Assembly (NCBI GenBank): GCA_964622465.1
Contig: CAZUQH010000009.1
Span: 1-32,090 of the forward strand
Reading direction: 5' to 3'
Source: CAZUQH01 sp964622465
GTDB lineage: Bacteria; CG03; CAZUQH01
DNA: 32,090 nucleotides
This document shows positions 23,435-32,080 of the stretch, one piece after another. The notes below the pieces were generated by a model that saw only the letters and a program-made list of their open reading frames with translations, was not told the origin of the DNA and made no database searches. Every line of letters begins with the position of its first letter. The stretch's first letter is position 1. The position numbers and the translations under genes are program-made.

Positions 23435-24130
23435 ATGCCAATGGAAGGCCGGCTTTTAATAATTGCTGCTGTGTTGGGAATAGTCAAATTTCTTATGAGT
23501 AGCTACGCGAGAAAACGCCCTAAGGAAGCGAAACGCCGAACATGGAATGAGACAAAAGAATGGGTAGATACCGGTTTTATTGCTCTTATCTTAGCAGCGT
23601 TAATAATGGCTTTTATTATTCAGGCATTCAGGATTCCCTCCAGTTCGATGGAAGATACCTTGAAAATAGGCGACCACCTGTTCGCTCTCAAGTTCACCTA
23701 CGGGACCCGAATTCCGTTCACGGATAAATTTATATGGTCACTTAACAGTCCCTGCCGTGGAGACATAATAATTTTTAAGTTTCCAAGAGACCCTAAACGT
23801 GATTTCATAAAGAGAGTCATGGGAATTCCGGGTGACACGGTTGAAGTTAGAAATAAAGTTGTCTATGTAGATGGAGAGCCTCTTAGCGAACAATACACAA
23901 AGCATTCTGATTACCAGACATATCCGGATGACCCCTGGCTTCCCGAATCGTACAGACAACGGGATAATTTTGGCCCGGTAAAAGTTCCTGATGACTGTTA
24001 CTTTGTGATGGGCGATAACAGAGATGCATCGTATGACAGCAGGTTCTGGGGAGCGCTTGAGCGTAAATACATCAAAGGCAAAGCATGGATTGTCTACTGG
24101 CCTCCATCGCGTTGGAAAGTGATCCACTAA
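23435..24130 (+). CDS. lepB: Signal peptidase I (LepB)
   Basis: LepB cuts signal peptides from exported proteins at the outer face of the inner membrane. The 231-residue protein has an N-terminal helix (about residues 6-20), a second membrane helix (about 47-64), and the Ser-Lys catalytic pair: S71 in RIPSSSMEDTL and K126 in RDFIKRVMG. Box E reads MGDNRDASYDSRFWG. The start at 23435 has AAGGAGGA upstream and fits the family; an in-frame extension from 23354 only translates repeat DNA. It ends five bases before thiC. Confidence 0.95.
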   Translation: MPMEGRLLIIAAVLGIVKFLMSSYARKRPKEAKRRTWNETKEWVDTGFIALILAALIMAFIIQAFRIPSSSMEDTLKIGDHLFALKFTYGTRIPFTDKFIWSLNSPCRGDIIIFKFPRDPKRDFIKRVMGIPGDTVEVRNKVVYVDGEPLSEQYTKHSDYQTYPDDPWLPESYRQRDNFGPVKVPDDCYFVMGDNRDASYDSRFWGALERKYIKGKAWIVYWPPSRWKVIH

Positions 24131-24135
24131 CTGCC

Positions 24136-25431
24136 ATGAAATACATAACCCAAATTGATAGTGCGCGTGCCGGAAAGCTCACCCAACTAATGCGCACCGT
24201 TGCACAAGCAGAAAATTGCAAGCCGGAATTTATCCGTGATGGTATCCGTAATGGAACTATCGTTATTGCCGCAAACTCCCGTCATAAGAAACGCCTTCCC
24301 TTTGCAATAGGCGCTGGTTTACGCATCAAAGTAAACACAAACATAGGTACGTCTCCAGACCTCATCTCGTTAAAAACTGAACTCGAAAAGTTGCGTGTAG
24401 CTATCAGGGCAGGCACCGATGCGGTAATGGATTTAAGTATTGGCGGAAATGTTAAAAATATCCGTCAGCATATACTGGATGAATGTCCGGCTGCGCTTGG
24501 AACGGTCCCGATTTATGAAGCAGTGCTTCGTTGCGTAAAAAAGGGGCACGACCTTACGAAAATGGATCCAGAGACGCTCTTCGAGGTAATCGAAGAACAA
24601 GCAGAGCAGGGTGTTGATTTTATGACTGTCCACTGTGGAGTTACAAAATATTCGCTTAAGGTATATGAAAATACAGGCCGGCTTGGTGGAGTTGTAAGTC
24701 GTGGCGGCGCAATCACTATGCTTTGGATGCGCACCCGTAATAAGGAAAATCCGCTCTACGAACAGTATGACCGTCTCCTGAAAATTGCAAGAAAATTTGA
24801 CATAGTCCTGAGTTTGGGCGATGGACTCAGGCCAGGCGCGATATACGACGCAACCGACCGTGCGCAGCTTGCAGAATTAAATATCCTTGGAGAATTGGTT
24901 ACAGCTGCGCGCAAGGCAGGCGTACAGGTAATAGTTGAGGGTCCCGGTCATATTCCGCTCAATCAGGTCCAGGCAAACGTACAACTTGAGAAAAGCATTT
25001 GCAAGGGTGCTCCGTTTTATGTTCTTGGCCCCGTTGTTACCGATATTGCACCCGGATACGACCATATTACCTCAAGCATTGGTGGTGCTGTTGCTGGCTG
25101 GGCAGGTGCAGATTTTCTGTGTTATGTAACACCTGCTGAGCATCTTCGGCTGCCGACAGTACAGGATGTTCATGATGGAGTCATCGCAGCACGCATCGCA
25201 GCGCATGCTGCTGACATTGCGCGTGGTCTGCCCGGCGCACGAGAGCGTGACAATAAATTATCCCGTGCAAGACGCAAGCGCGACTGGCAAAAACAAATCA
25301 AGTTATCTATTGACCCTGAAAAAGCAAAAACAATAAGGGATTCAAGCCATCCAGGTGCACCCGACCAGTGCACAATGTGTGGTGACCTCTGCGCCCTCAA
25401 ACTAAGCAATGGCTCCAAAAGTAAAATGTAG
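24136..25431 (+). CDS. thiC: Phosphomethylpyrimidine synthase ThiC, short form
   Basis: ThiC is a radical-SAM enzyme that turns aminoimidazole ribotide into the hydroxymethylpyrimidine part of thiamine. The 431 residues match the short type found in many anaerobes. Motifs include DAVMDLSIGG, DFMTVHCGVT, LSLGDGLRPGAIYDATDRAQ, VIVEGPGHIPLNQ, YDHITSSIGGA, and a C-terminal cluster-binding DQCTMCGDLC. The last motif has CX2CX3C spacing, not the CX2CX4C of the E. coli enzyme. A ThiC paralogue that makes hydroxybenzimidazole (BzaF-like) cannot be ruled out. ATG 24136 gives the family-like start MKYITQIDSARAG. No other thiamine gene or THI riboswitch is seen. Confidence 0.88.
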   Translation: MKYITQIDSARAGKLTQLMRTVAQAENCKPEFIRDGIRNGTIVIAANSRHKKRLPFAIGAGLRIKVNTNIGTSPDLISLKTELEKLRVAIRAGTDAVMDLSIGGNVKNIRQHILDECPAALGTVPIYEAVLRCVKKGHDLTKMDPETLFEVIEEQAEQGVDFMTVHCGVTKYSLKVYENTGRLGGVVSRGGAITMLWMRTRNKENPLYEQYDRLLKIARKFDIVLSLGDGLRPGAIYDATDRAQLAELNILGELVTAARKAGVQVIVEGPGHIPLNQVQANVQLEKSICKGAPFYVLGPVVTDIAPGYDHITSSIGGAVAGWAGADFLCYVTPAEHLRLPTVQDVHDGVIAARIAAHAADIARGLPGARERDNKLSRARRKRDWQKQIKLSIDPEKAKTIRDSSHPGAPDQCTMCGDLCALKLSNGSKSKM

Positions 25432-25448
25432 TATGCGAGCTTGCTCGC
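25432..25448. repeat. Short palindrome after thiC
   Basis: TGCGAGCTTGCTCGCA is a perfect inverted repeat with a TT centre, just after the thiC stop. It has the same form as GCAGAGCTTGCTCTGC at 13517-13532. There is no T tract after it, so it is not a standard terminator. Confidence 0.6.
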
Positions 25449-25465
25449 AAACAGGAGAAATATTT

Positions 25466-25515
25466 TTGCAAAAATCAGATTTTTGTGTAATAATGCGTTT
25501 ACAGCCCCTTATAAT
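25466..25515 (+). promoter_or_regulatory. Possible promoter region for ppdK
   Basis: Two candidates overlap: TTGCAA (25466-25471), 16 bases, TAATAA (25488-25493); and a perfect TATAAT at 25510-25515 without a good -35. A CAAAAATC/GATTTTTG inverted repeat (about 25469-25486) lies within the region and could be an operator or chance AT-rich pairing. Confidence 0.35.
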
Positions 25516-25555
25516 ACCGGTACAGATAACTTTAAGCAAGTAAAGAGAAGGAGGT

Positions 25556-28234
25556 ATGATGGCAGGCAAATACGTGTATTTTTTTGGTGAAGGAAAAGCA
25601 GAAGGCAATGCCGGAATGAAGAACCTTCTCGGAGGTAAGGGCGCAAACCTTGCAGAGATGACGAATCTCGGAATTCGTGTTCCTGCCGGTTTCACCATAA
25701 CAACCGAGGTATGTACGTTCTACCAAAATGAAAAGAAATATCCGGATGGACTTGAAAAACAAGTGGAAGAAAATATAGCAAAAATTGAAAAAGCAATGAA
25801 TGCCAGGTTCGGCGATAGCATTGACCCGCTGCTGGTATCGGTTCGTTCAGGCGCAAGGGTCTCAATGCCTGGTATGATGGATACGGTGCTTAACCTCGGA
25901 TTAAATGACGAGACGGTGAAGGGGCTCGCGAGAAAGGCCGAGGACGAGCGTTTTGCATACGACTGTTATCGCAGGTTTATACAGATGTATGGTGACGTAG
26001 TTATGGGTATAAAACCAGCAGAGGATGAGCGTGACCCATTTGACCTTATGATAGAGGAGAAGAGAAAAGAGCGTGGTGTCAAGCAGGATACCGAATTAGC
26101 TGCGTCTGATTGGCAGGATGTTATCGTGAAGTTTAAAAGACTCATACAGGATAGAGCAGGTAAGAGTTTCCCCGAAAATCCAATTGACCAGCTATGGGGT
26201 GCAATAGGCGCTGTCTTCGAATCGTGGAATAATAAAAGAGCAATTGAATATCGTCGAATAAACAATATATCAGGTGATTGGGGAACAGCTGTCAATGTGC
26301 AGTCAATGGTATACGGCAATATGGGTGAAAATTCAGCAACCGGTGTTGCGTTTACCCGTGACCCTGCAACAGGAGAAAAAAAGTTTTTCGGTGAGTTCCT
26401 TCCAAATGCACAGGGGGAAGACGTTGTTGCGGGGATACGTACGCCTCAGCCGATCAACAAACAAGATAAAAAAGACCCATCAGTCATTTCGCTGGAAGAA
26501 ATGATGCCCGATGTATTTAGCGAGCTGGTAGACGTTTATCACAAACTGGAAGACCACTACAAAGAAATGCAGGACATTGAATTTACAATACAACAGGGCA
26601 AACTTTACCTGCTTCAAACAAGAACAGGTAAACGCACAGCACAGGCAGCAGTAAGAATAGCGGTGGAAATGGCGCAGGAAGGTTTGATAGACAAAAAGAC
26701 CGCGGTTGCCAGAGTTATGCCGGAACAGCTGGATATGTTACTACATCCGATGATTGACCCAAAGGCAAGAGTAAATATTCTGGCAAAGGGCTTGCCTGCG
26801 TCACCAGGTGCAGCAAGCGGCAAAATTGTTTTCAGCGCAGAGGATGCCGTCGCAGAAAAAGAGAAAAATCCAAAAGCAAAAGTGGTCCTCGTCAGATGGG
26901 AGACGTCACCTGAAGACATAGCAGGAATGAACGTCGCAGAAGGAATTCTCACAGCCCACGGAGGCCTTACGAGTCACGCGGCAGTAGTAGCACGAGGTAT
27001 GGGGAAACCTTGCGTGGCAGGATGCGGTGCACTGGAAATTGATTATGGTAAGCAGGAAATGAAAGTGGCAGGCAAGACGTTTAAACGCGGCGATGAAATT
27101 ACAATTGATGGCTCAACTGGAGCAGTCATTGCAGGTATTGCGCCAACCGTCCAGCCAGAAGTTGGAGGCATGTTCGGTACTTTGCTTGAATGGGGTGACG
27201 AAATAGCAAAACTATACGTTCGTGCTAATGCAGATACTCCAAAAGATGCAGAAGCAGCGCGTAAATTCGGAGCAAAAGGTATTGGCCTTTGCCGCACCGA
27301 ACATATGTTTTTTGGTGAAGATAGAATCAAGGCAATGCGTGAGATGATACTTGCTGACAGCATGGAAGATAAAAAAAGAGCGCTTGCAAAAGTTCTGCCA
27401 TATCAGAAGCAGGACTTCATCGGTATATTCAAGGCAATGGAAGGCCTGCCTGTAACAATACGGCTATTTGACCCGCCATTACATGAGTTTTTACCTCAAA
27501 CAGATGATGCAATATCCGGACTTGCAAATGAGATGGGTATCCCGGTAGAAAAAATTGCAGCACGTGCACGGACAATGCATGAAGCAAACCCGATGTTAGG
27601 GCATCGTGGCTGCCGCCTTGGAATCACAAATCCTGAAATAACCGAAATGCAGGCACGTGCAATTATGGAAGCAGCATGTGAATTGACCAAACAGGGCGCA
27701 AAAGTTATCCCTGAAATAATGGTTCCACTTGTCACAATGCTTTCCGAGTTCAATAACCAGAAAAAACTCATCGTCAAAGTCGCAGAAGAGACACAAAAAA
27801 AATACGGTGTGAAAGTAGAGTATACTGTCGGTACGATGATAGAGACGCCTCGCGCTGCACTTGTTGCTGACGAAATAGCGAAAGAAGCTGACTTTTTCTC
27901 ATTTGGCACAAATGACATGACGCAGATGACCTTTGGTTTCAGCCGCGACGACGCTGAGCGTTTTCTACCATATTACATTGATAAGGGTATCATAAACGCA
28001 AACCCATTTATGATACTTGACGAGTCAGGTGTTGGACAACTTGTGAAAATTGGTACAGAGCGCGGCCGCAAAACAAAGCCGGGTTTGAAAGTCGGTATTT
28101 GCGGTGAGCACGGAGGCGAACCGTCGTCAGTGAAATTCTGCCATAAGATTGGGATGAACTACGTATCGTGTTCACCGTTCCGTGTGCCAATCGCGCGTCT
28201 CGCATTAGCACATGCTGCCCTTGAAGAATCGTAA
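25556..28234 (+). CDS. ppdK: Pyruvate, phosphate dikinase
   Basis: This enzyme interconverts pyruvate + ATP + phosphate and PEP + AMP + pyrophosphate. The 892 residues give a full protein: an N-terminal ATP-grasp part (LGGKGANLAEM, VRSGARVSMPGMMDTVLNLG), the phosphohistidine domain with GGLTSHAAVVARGMGKPC (H474), and the PEP-binding barrel with GLCRTEHMF, FFSFGTNDMTQM and GICGEHGG carrying the catalytic cysteine. AAGGAGG (25548-25554) is best spaced for the second Met at 25559, so the first residue may not be used. In an anaerobe with a PEP-driven PTS it could remake PEP from pyruvate, or run glycolytically with pyrophosphate. Confidence 0.97.
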   Translation: MMAGKYVYFFGEGKAEGNAGMKNLLGGKGANLAEMTNLGIRVPAGFTITTEVCTFYQNEKKYPDGLEKQVEENIAKIEKAMNARFGDSIDPLLVSVRSGARVSMPGMMDTVLNLGLNDETVKGLARKAEDERFAYDCYRRFIQMYGDVVMGIKPAEDERDPFDLMIEEKRKERGVKQDTELAASDWQDVIVKFKRLIQDRAGKSFPENPIDQLWGAIGAVFESWNNKRAIEYRRINNISGDWGTAVNVQSMVYGNMGENSATGVAFTRDPATGEKKFFGEFLPNAQGEDVVAGIRTPQPINKQDKKDPSVISLEEMMPDVFSELVDVYHKLEDHYKEMQDIEFTIQQGKLYLLQTRTGKRTAQAAVRIAVEMAQEGLIDKKTAVARVMPEQLDMLLHPMIDPKARVNILAKGLPASPGAASGKIVFSAEDAVAEKEKNPKAKVVLVRWETSPEDIAGMNVAEGILTAHGGLTSHAAVVARGMGKPCVAGCGALEIDYGKQEMKVAGKTFKRGDEITIDGSTGAVIAGIAPTVQPEVGGMFGTLLEWGDEIAKLYVRANADTPKDAEAARKFGAKGIGLCRTEHMFFGEDRIKAMREMILADSMEDKKRALAKVLPYQKQDFIGIFKAMEGLPVTIRLFDPPLHEFLPQTDDAISGLANEMGIPVEKIAARARTMHEANPMLGHRGCRLGITNPEITEMQARAIMEAACELTKQGAKVIPEIMVPLVTMLSEFNNQKKLIVKVAEETQKKYGVKVEYTVGTMIETPRAALVADEIAKEADFFSFGTNDMTQMTFGFSRDDAERFLPYYIDKGIINANPFMILDESGVGQLVKIGTERGRKTKPGLKVGICGEHGGEPSSVKFCHKIGMNYVSCSPFRVPIARLALAHAALEES

Positions 28235-28237
28235 TAT

Positions 28238-28279
28238 TGTCATTGCGAGGAACGAAGTGACGAAGCAATCCCGTACCAT
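28238..28279. repeat. Dispersed repeat copy between ppdK and the protease gene
   Basis: TGTCATTGCGAGGAACGAAG, TGACGAAGCAATC, CCGTACCAT is the compact form of the repeat, without the GGTAGCCGCAGG module. It is a good reference copy for the family's two ends. Confidence 0.9.
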
Positions 28280-28295
28280 ACAAAATTATCATAAC

Positions 28296-29888
28296 ATGAA
28301 AAAAACCTGTTTTTACTTGCTACTCATTTTACTTGTAGGACTCCCACTCGGCATAGCATCTGCAGATGCAACCTGGACAGTAATGGTCTATATGGCAGCG
28401 GATAATAATCTGGAGCAATGTGCTATCGATGACTACGAAGAAATGGTAGACGCATCATCTGCAACTAGTGTGAGAATCGTCGTTCAACTTGACCGATGCA
28501 ATGGCAATACAACTGCTTACTATGATGGTTGGACTGATACCAGGCGATTTGTAGTTGACACGACTTCGGGACCTTACGCAGCGGCGGCAGTTCAGATTCT
28601 TGGAGAACAAAACATGGCAGACCCGGATGTTCTTAAGGATTTTATTATATGGGCGAGCACCGCCTACCCTGCCAGCAATTACGCTCTTATTTTGTGGAAT
28701 CATGGTAGTGGCTGGCGCAGCCGTGCATCCCGTGCTGGTCCACAGTATGCTGTATGTTGGGATGATACCAACGGCGGCTTCCTGTATAATCATCAGGTCA
28801 GTGATGCAATCGTGGGCTCAGGAATTGGCGATAAGCTTAAGCTAGTCGGTTTTGATGCTTGCCAGATGCAAATGCTGGAAACTGTCTATGAACTACGAGG
28901 TCTTGCAGGTGTCGTTGTCGGTTCGGAAGAAAATGAGCCAGGTAATGGCTGGCCATATACAGAAATTCTGGATTATCTCGTAACTTCATATTCTACTGCG
29001 ACCGCAATAACATTTGGTAACAAAATAGTTGAAGAATATGGAAAGTGGTACGTTGCTTATTCCCCGGTGATAGCACCTGAAACAACCCAGTCGTGTTTTG
29101 ATATGGGCAAGCTCACTTCAGTTACTGATGCAGTAGATGCGCTCGCCGATTGGATTATAAGTGGTTCTGATGCCTGGTATAGCGGAGACCTTCGCTGGTT
29201 GGCGTTTTCGAGCGCTCTGAATACCGATGCCTATTACGGTGGTGGTGCATGCAATGCAGAGCCATATCATCTTGACTTGTATCAGTTCGCAAAAAAACTG
29301 GAATCAGGTCTTTCCTCAGGCGACGGTGCGAGAGACAAGTGCGACACATTAATGCAGGCAATTGAACAGGGTATTACTGCTCGCTGGGCAGGAACTGCAA
29401 GAGATACAACTACAATTTACGGTAGTTACGGACTTGCTATTTATTGTCCGCCATCTCTTGAGCAATTAGACCCTGCATATAACGAAAAAGATACATCCTA
29501 TCCAACCGACCATCCCGTCAAGTTCGTTGGCGACCACAAGTGGGATGATTTGCTGCGCTGGTACTACGCGCCCGGTGAGAAACGACTACCAATCGGCATT
29601 GAAGTGAGCAGCATCAAGAATAACGTTTTTCATCGTGGTAGCGGAGAGAAAGTAACCGTGACATTTGCGGTAGGTGAAAGTGGCAAGATAGATGGTTACG
29701 TTTTCAATGTTGCTGCTGACAGAATATATACTATTCCCGAACAGGCCGTCACCGCGGGAGATTCCTGTCAGGTGGAGTGGGATGGTTACAACAATAAGAA
29801 TAAGTTGGTAGCGCCTGGCGTATATATACTCGCCCTACGCCTCAACGACAAATACTCAACCAACCCCAAAGTAATTGTCCTCCCCTGA
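28296..29888 (+). CDS. Secreted clostripain-family (C11) cysteine protease
   Basis: The 530-residue protein begins with a signal peptide (MKKTCFYLLLILL to about SADA, residue 25). The protease domain opens with WTVMVYMAADNNLE, then has the catalytic histidine H136 in ILWNHGSGW and the catalytic cysteine C189 in GFDACQMQMLE, followed by GSEENEPGNGWPY, all hallmarks of the C11 family. The last about 80 residues look like a FlgD-type Ig-like domain (VEWDGYNNKNKLVAPGVYILAL). It probably cleaves after basic residues outside the cell or in the periplasm. I chose ATG 28296 because an upstream in-frame extension from 28212 only translates repeat DNA. It meets the PBP gene tail-to-tail with a seven-base gap. 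Confidence 0.88.
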   Translation: MKKTCFYLLLILLVGLPLGIASADATWTVMVYMAADNNLEQCAIDDYEEMVDASSATSVRIVVQLDRCNGNTTAYYDGWTDTRRFVVDTTSGPYAAAAVQILGEQNMADPDVLKDFIIWASTAYPASNYALILWNHGSGWRSRASRAGPQYAVCWDDTNGGFLYNHQVSDAIVGSGIGDKLKLVGFDACQMQMLETVYELRGLAGVVVGSEENEPGNGWPYTEILDYLVTSYSTATAITFGNKIVEEYGKWYVAYSPVIAPETTQSCFDMGKLTSVTDAVDALADWIISGSDAWYSGDLRWLAFSSALNTDAYYGGGACNAEPYHLDLYQFAKKLESGLSSGDGARDKCDTLMQAIEQGITARWAGTARDTTTIYGSYGLAIYCPPSLEQLDPAYNEKDTSYPTDHPVKFVGDHKWDDLLRWYYAPGEKRLPIGIEVSSIKNNVFHRGSGEKVTVTFAVGESGKIDGYVFNVAADRIYTIPEQAVTAGDSCQVEWDGYNNKNKLVAPGVYILALRLNDKYSTNPKVIVLP

Positions 29889-29895
29889 TTTGTCA

Positions 29896-32040
29896 TTACT
29901 TTATAATATTTTCAGGTTCTCCTGAAAGCGTAAATGCATATCTTGTTGGTTCCGTTCCCTTTATAAATGGCAGCAGGCGTGCATCTGCAGAGTTTTCCAG
30001 TGCGAGAAGACCTGTCTTTGGGTCAACACGGCAGAATACAATATCAGGCGGTACCGTGAAGTCCTGCACCGGTTCAGTTACAAGAATCTGATTCATGAAG
30101 TCGCCCCATATTGGTGCAGCAACTCCACCTCCTGTCTTCTTGTCTCCGAGCGTCTGGCAGTCATCATAACCTACCCAGATGCCGCATACCAGATTAGGTA
30201 TATAGCCGATAAACCACGCATCAGTAAACCCGTTAGTTGTCCCTGTCTTTCCTGCGCGGGGTCTTGCAAATACTGCAGTTGCACGGCCTGTACCTTCTTC
30301 TGCTACTTTTTGAAGAGCATAAGTTACAAGATATGCAAGTTGTTCTGACATAACCATCTTTGCTTCGGGAAAACGCTCTTCCAGTACATTGCCTGTAAAG
30401 TCCTCAATCTTTTTAATAGCATAAGGTTTTATATGAACGCCACTATTTGCAAGAGTCGCAAAAGCCGAAGTTATTTCCAGCGGTGTCACTTCAAATGACC
30501 CGAGCGCCAGCGAAAGCGTTTTTTCCAGAGGACTTGTAATTCCCATTTGTTGCGCATAATGGACAGCAGTTACCGGTCTTATCCTGTCGAGTACTTTAAC
30601 AGTACATACGTTACGCGAATAAATTAGCGCATCTATTAACATTGTGGAGCCTTGAAAGTCGAGGGAATAATTCTGCGGTATCCAGAGTTGTTTGGGGTCC
30701 AAGCGTCCAATAAAATCGTGTGGCACGTCAGAAAGGTCGGTAGTTCTACCAAGCAGGCGCCAGTCCACGCCATCATTGTAGTAGGCAACAGGTGAGTCAT
30801 CTATAAGTGTTGAGAGAGTAAATCTGTTGTCCAGTGCAGCACTATAAACAAATGGCTTGAACGCTGAACCTGGTTGACGGTGTGCCTGTATTGCCCGGTT
30901 GAACTGACTTTGAGAGAAGTCGCGTCCGCCGACCATTGCTCTGATTTGCCCTGTACGCGGGTCAATTACTACAATTGCTCCCTGGACAGGAGTCGGGAGC
31001 AGTTTCTGGATATCGTATGGTAGCGGGGTACTAATCTCTATTTTATATTTATTTGCAATTTCTCTTAGGATTTCCTTTTTCCTTTGTTCATCAAAGGACT
31101 CGAGATGTTCAAAATAAACTTTTTCAGCGGTTTCCTGGAGCTGGCTATCTAAAGTTGTGTAAACCTGTAGACCACCACGATAGAGCGCATTTGCGCCATA
31201 GTTCCGTTCCAGATATTGGCGAATGTGCTCAACGAAATATGGAGCAAGTTTACTTCTTATAGGATGTGGTTCTTCCGGCAAGAGCTCTTTCTGACACTCA
31301 AATGCCTCCATGGAAGTTATGAATCCAAGGTCGACCATCCTCTTGAGTACGGTTGCGCGGCGCCAGTACGCGTTTCTGCGGTTTATGAAAGGAGAGTACC
31401 TGCCTGGAGAACGCGGCAGGCCGGCGAGCATCGCACATTCGGCGAGAGTCAAATCCTGCACGTCTTTTCCAAAATAAAGTTGCGCTGCTGCCTGGACGCC
31501 GTAAGCACCATGCCCAAAATATATCTGATTCAGATAAAGCCACAACACTTCTTCTTTTGAGTATTCCTTTTCCAGTTGTACTGCGATAATCAGCTCTTTC
31601 ATTTTGCGAATCAATTTCTTTTCAGGCGTCAGAAACAACACCTTTGCTAATTGTTGGGTTATCGTACTTCCGCCCTCAACTACATGTCCTGCCTTCAGGT
31701 TAGATAGAATGGCGCGTGCAATTCCGCTGATGTCGATTCCCCAGTGCCTGAAAAAATGGTTATCTTCTATTGCTATTGTTGCATTCTGCAAATCAACCGG
31801 GATTTCATTCAACGGGACAAGCGTCCTCCTCTCTACGAAAAAGTCATAAAATGGTTTACCGTCTGTATCGTAGAGCTGTGTTATTAAACTTGGCTGATAT
31901 TCTTCCAGCGTGTGTATGTCAGGTAGATCCTGCACTATCTTTTGAGTTAACTTTACGATGAGCATTGCCAGCACTACGACCAGCGTCCAGAGGAGCGCGC
32001 GAAAAATGATACTGTGTTGGTGTTTTTGCTTTTTCATCAT
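29896..32040 (-). CDS. mrcA: Class A penicillin-binding protein 1A (peptidoglycan glycosyltransferase/transpeptidase)
   Basis: The 714-residue protein has a short basic N-terminus, one membrane helix (about residues 11-29), a GT51 domain with IEDNHFFRHWGID (E92), GGSTITQQLAK and LYLNQIYFGHGAYGVQAAA, and a transpeptidase domain with S392-AFK, S475-RN and K598-TG followed by TTNGFTDAWFIGY. It polymerises and cross-links peptidoglycan at the outer face of the inner membrane. The reading frame runs from ATG 32040 to TAA at 29896-29898. No ribosome binding site precedes the start, and a -10 box lies only nine bases upstream. It is the only - strand gene in the window. Confidence 0.96.
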   Translation of the reverse strand: MMKKQKHQHSIIFRALLWTLVVVLAMLIVKLTQKIVQDLPDIHTLEEYQPSLITQLYDTDGKPFYDFFVERRTLVPLNEIPVDLQNATIAIEDNHFFRHWGIDISGIARAILSNLKAGHVVEGGSTITQQLAKVLFLTPEKKLIRKMKELIIAVQLEKEYSKEEVLWLYLNQIYFGHGAYGVQAAAQLYFGKDVQDLTLAECAMLAGLPRSPGRYSPFINRRNAYWRRATVLKRMVDLGFITSMEAFECQKELLPEEPHPIRSKLAPYFVEHIRQYLERNYGANALYRGGLQVYTTLDSQLQETAEKVYFEHLESFDEQRKKEILREIANKYKIEISTPLPYDIQKLLPTPVQGAIVVIDPRTGQIRAMVGGRDFSQSQFNRAIQAHRQPGSAFKPFVYSAALDNRFTLSTLIDDSPVAYYNDGVDWRLLGRTTDLSDVPHDFIGRLDPKQLWIPQNYSLDFQGSTMLIDALIYSRNVCTVKVLDRIRPVTAVHYAQQMGITSPLEKTLSLALGSFEVTPLEITSAFATLANSGVHIKPYAIKKIEDFTGNVLEERFPEAKMVMSEQLAYLVTYALQKVAEEGTGRATAVFARPRAGKTGTTNGFTDAWFIGYIPNLVCGIWVGYDDCQTLGDKKTGGGVAAPIWGDFMNQILVTEPVQDFTVPPDIVFCRVDPKTGLLALENSADARLLPFIKGTEPTRYAFTLSGEPENIIK
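29910..29927. terminator. Possible hairpin at the convergent gene ends
   Basis: TTTCAGG and CCTGAAA form a 7-bp stem around a TTCT loop, inside the last codons of the PBP gene and just beyond the protease stop. It lacks a clear T tract on either side, so the terminator role is weak. Confidence 0.3.
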
Positions 32041-32049
32041 TGTTTATAG

Positions 32050-32078
32050 ATTATACAAAATTTTTGAACCAATACCAA
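32050..32078 (-). promoter_or_regulatory. Sigma70-type promoter immediately upstream of the PBP gene
   Basis: On the - strand the -35 box TTGGTA (32078-32073) and the perfect -10 box TATAAT (32055-32050) are 17 bases apart. The transcription start would fall about 32043, only two or three bases before the ATG, so the message could be leaderless. Confidence 0.5.
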
Positions 32079-32080
32079 AT

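Noticed and set aside
27496..27918. Long antisense open frame in ppdK
   Set aside because: It is a shadow of a strongly conserved coding region and has no recognisable domain or start signal.
28212..28295. Upstream start for the C11 protease
   Set aside because: It overlaps ppdK and translates the repeat; a normal signal peptide begins at ATG 28296.
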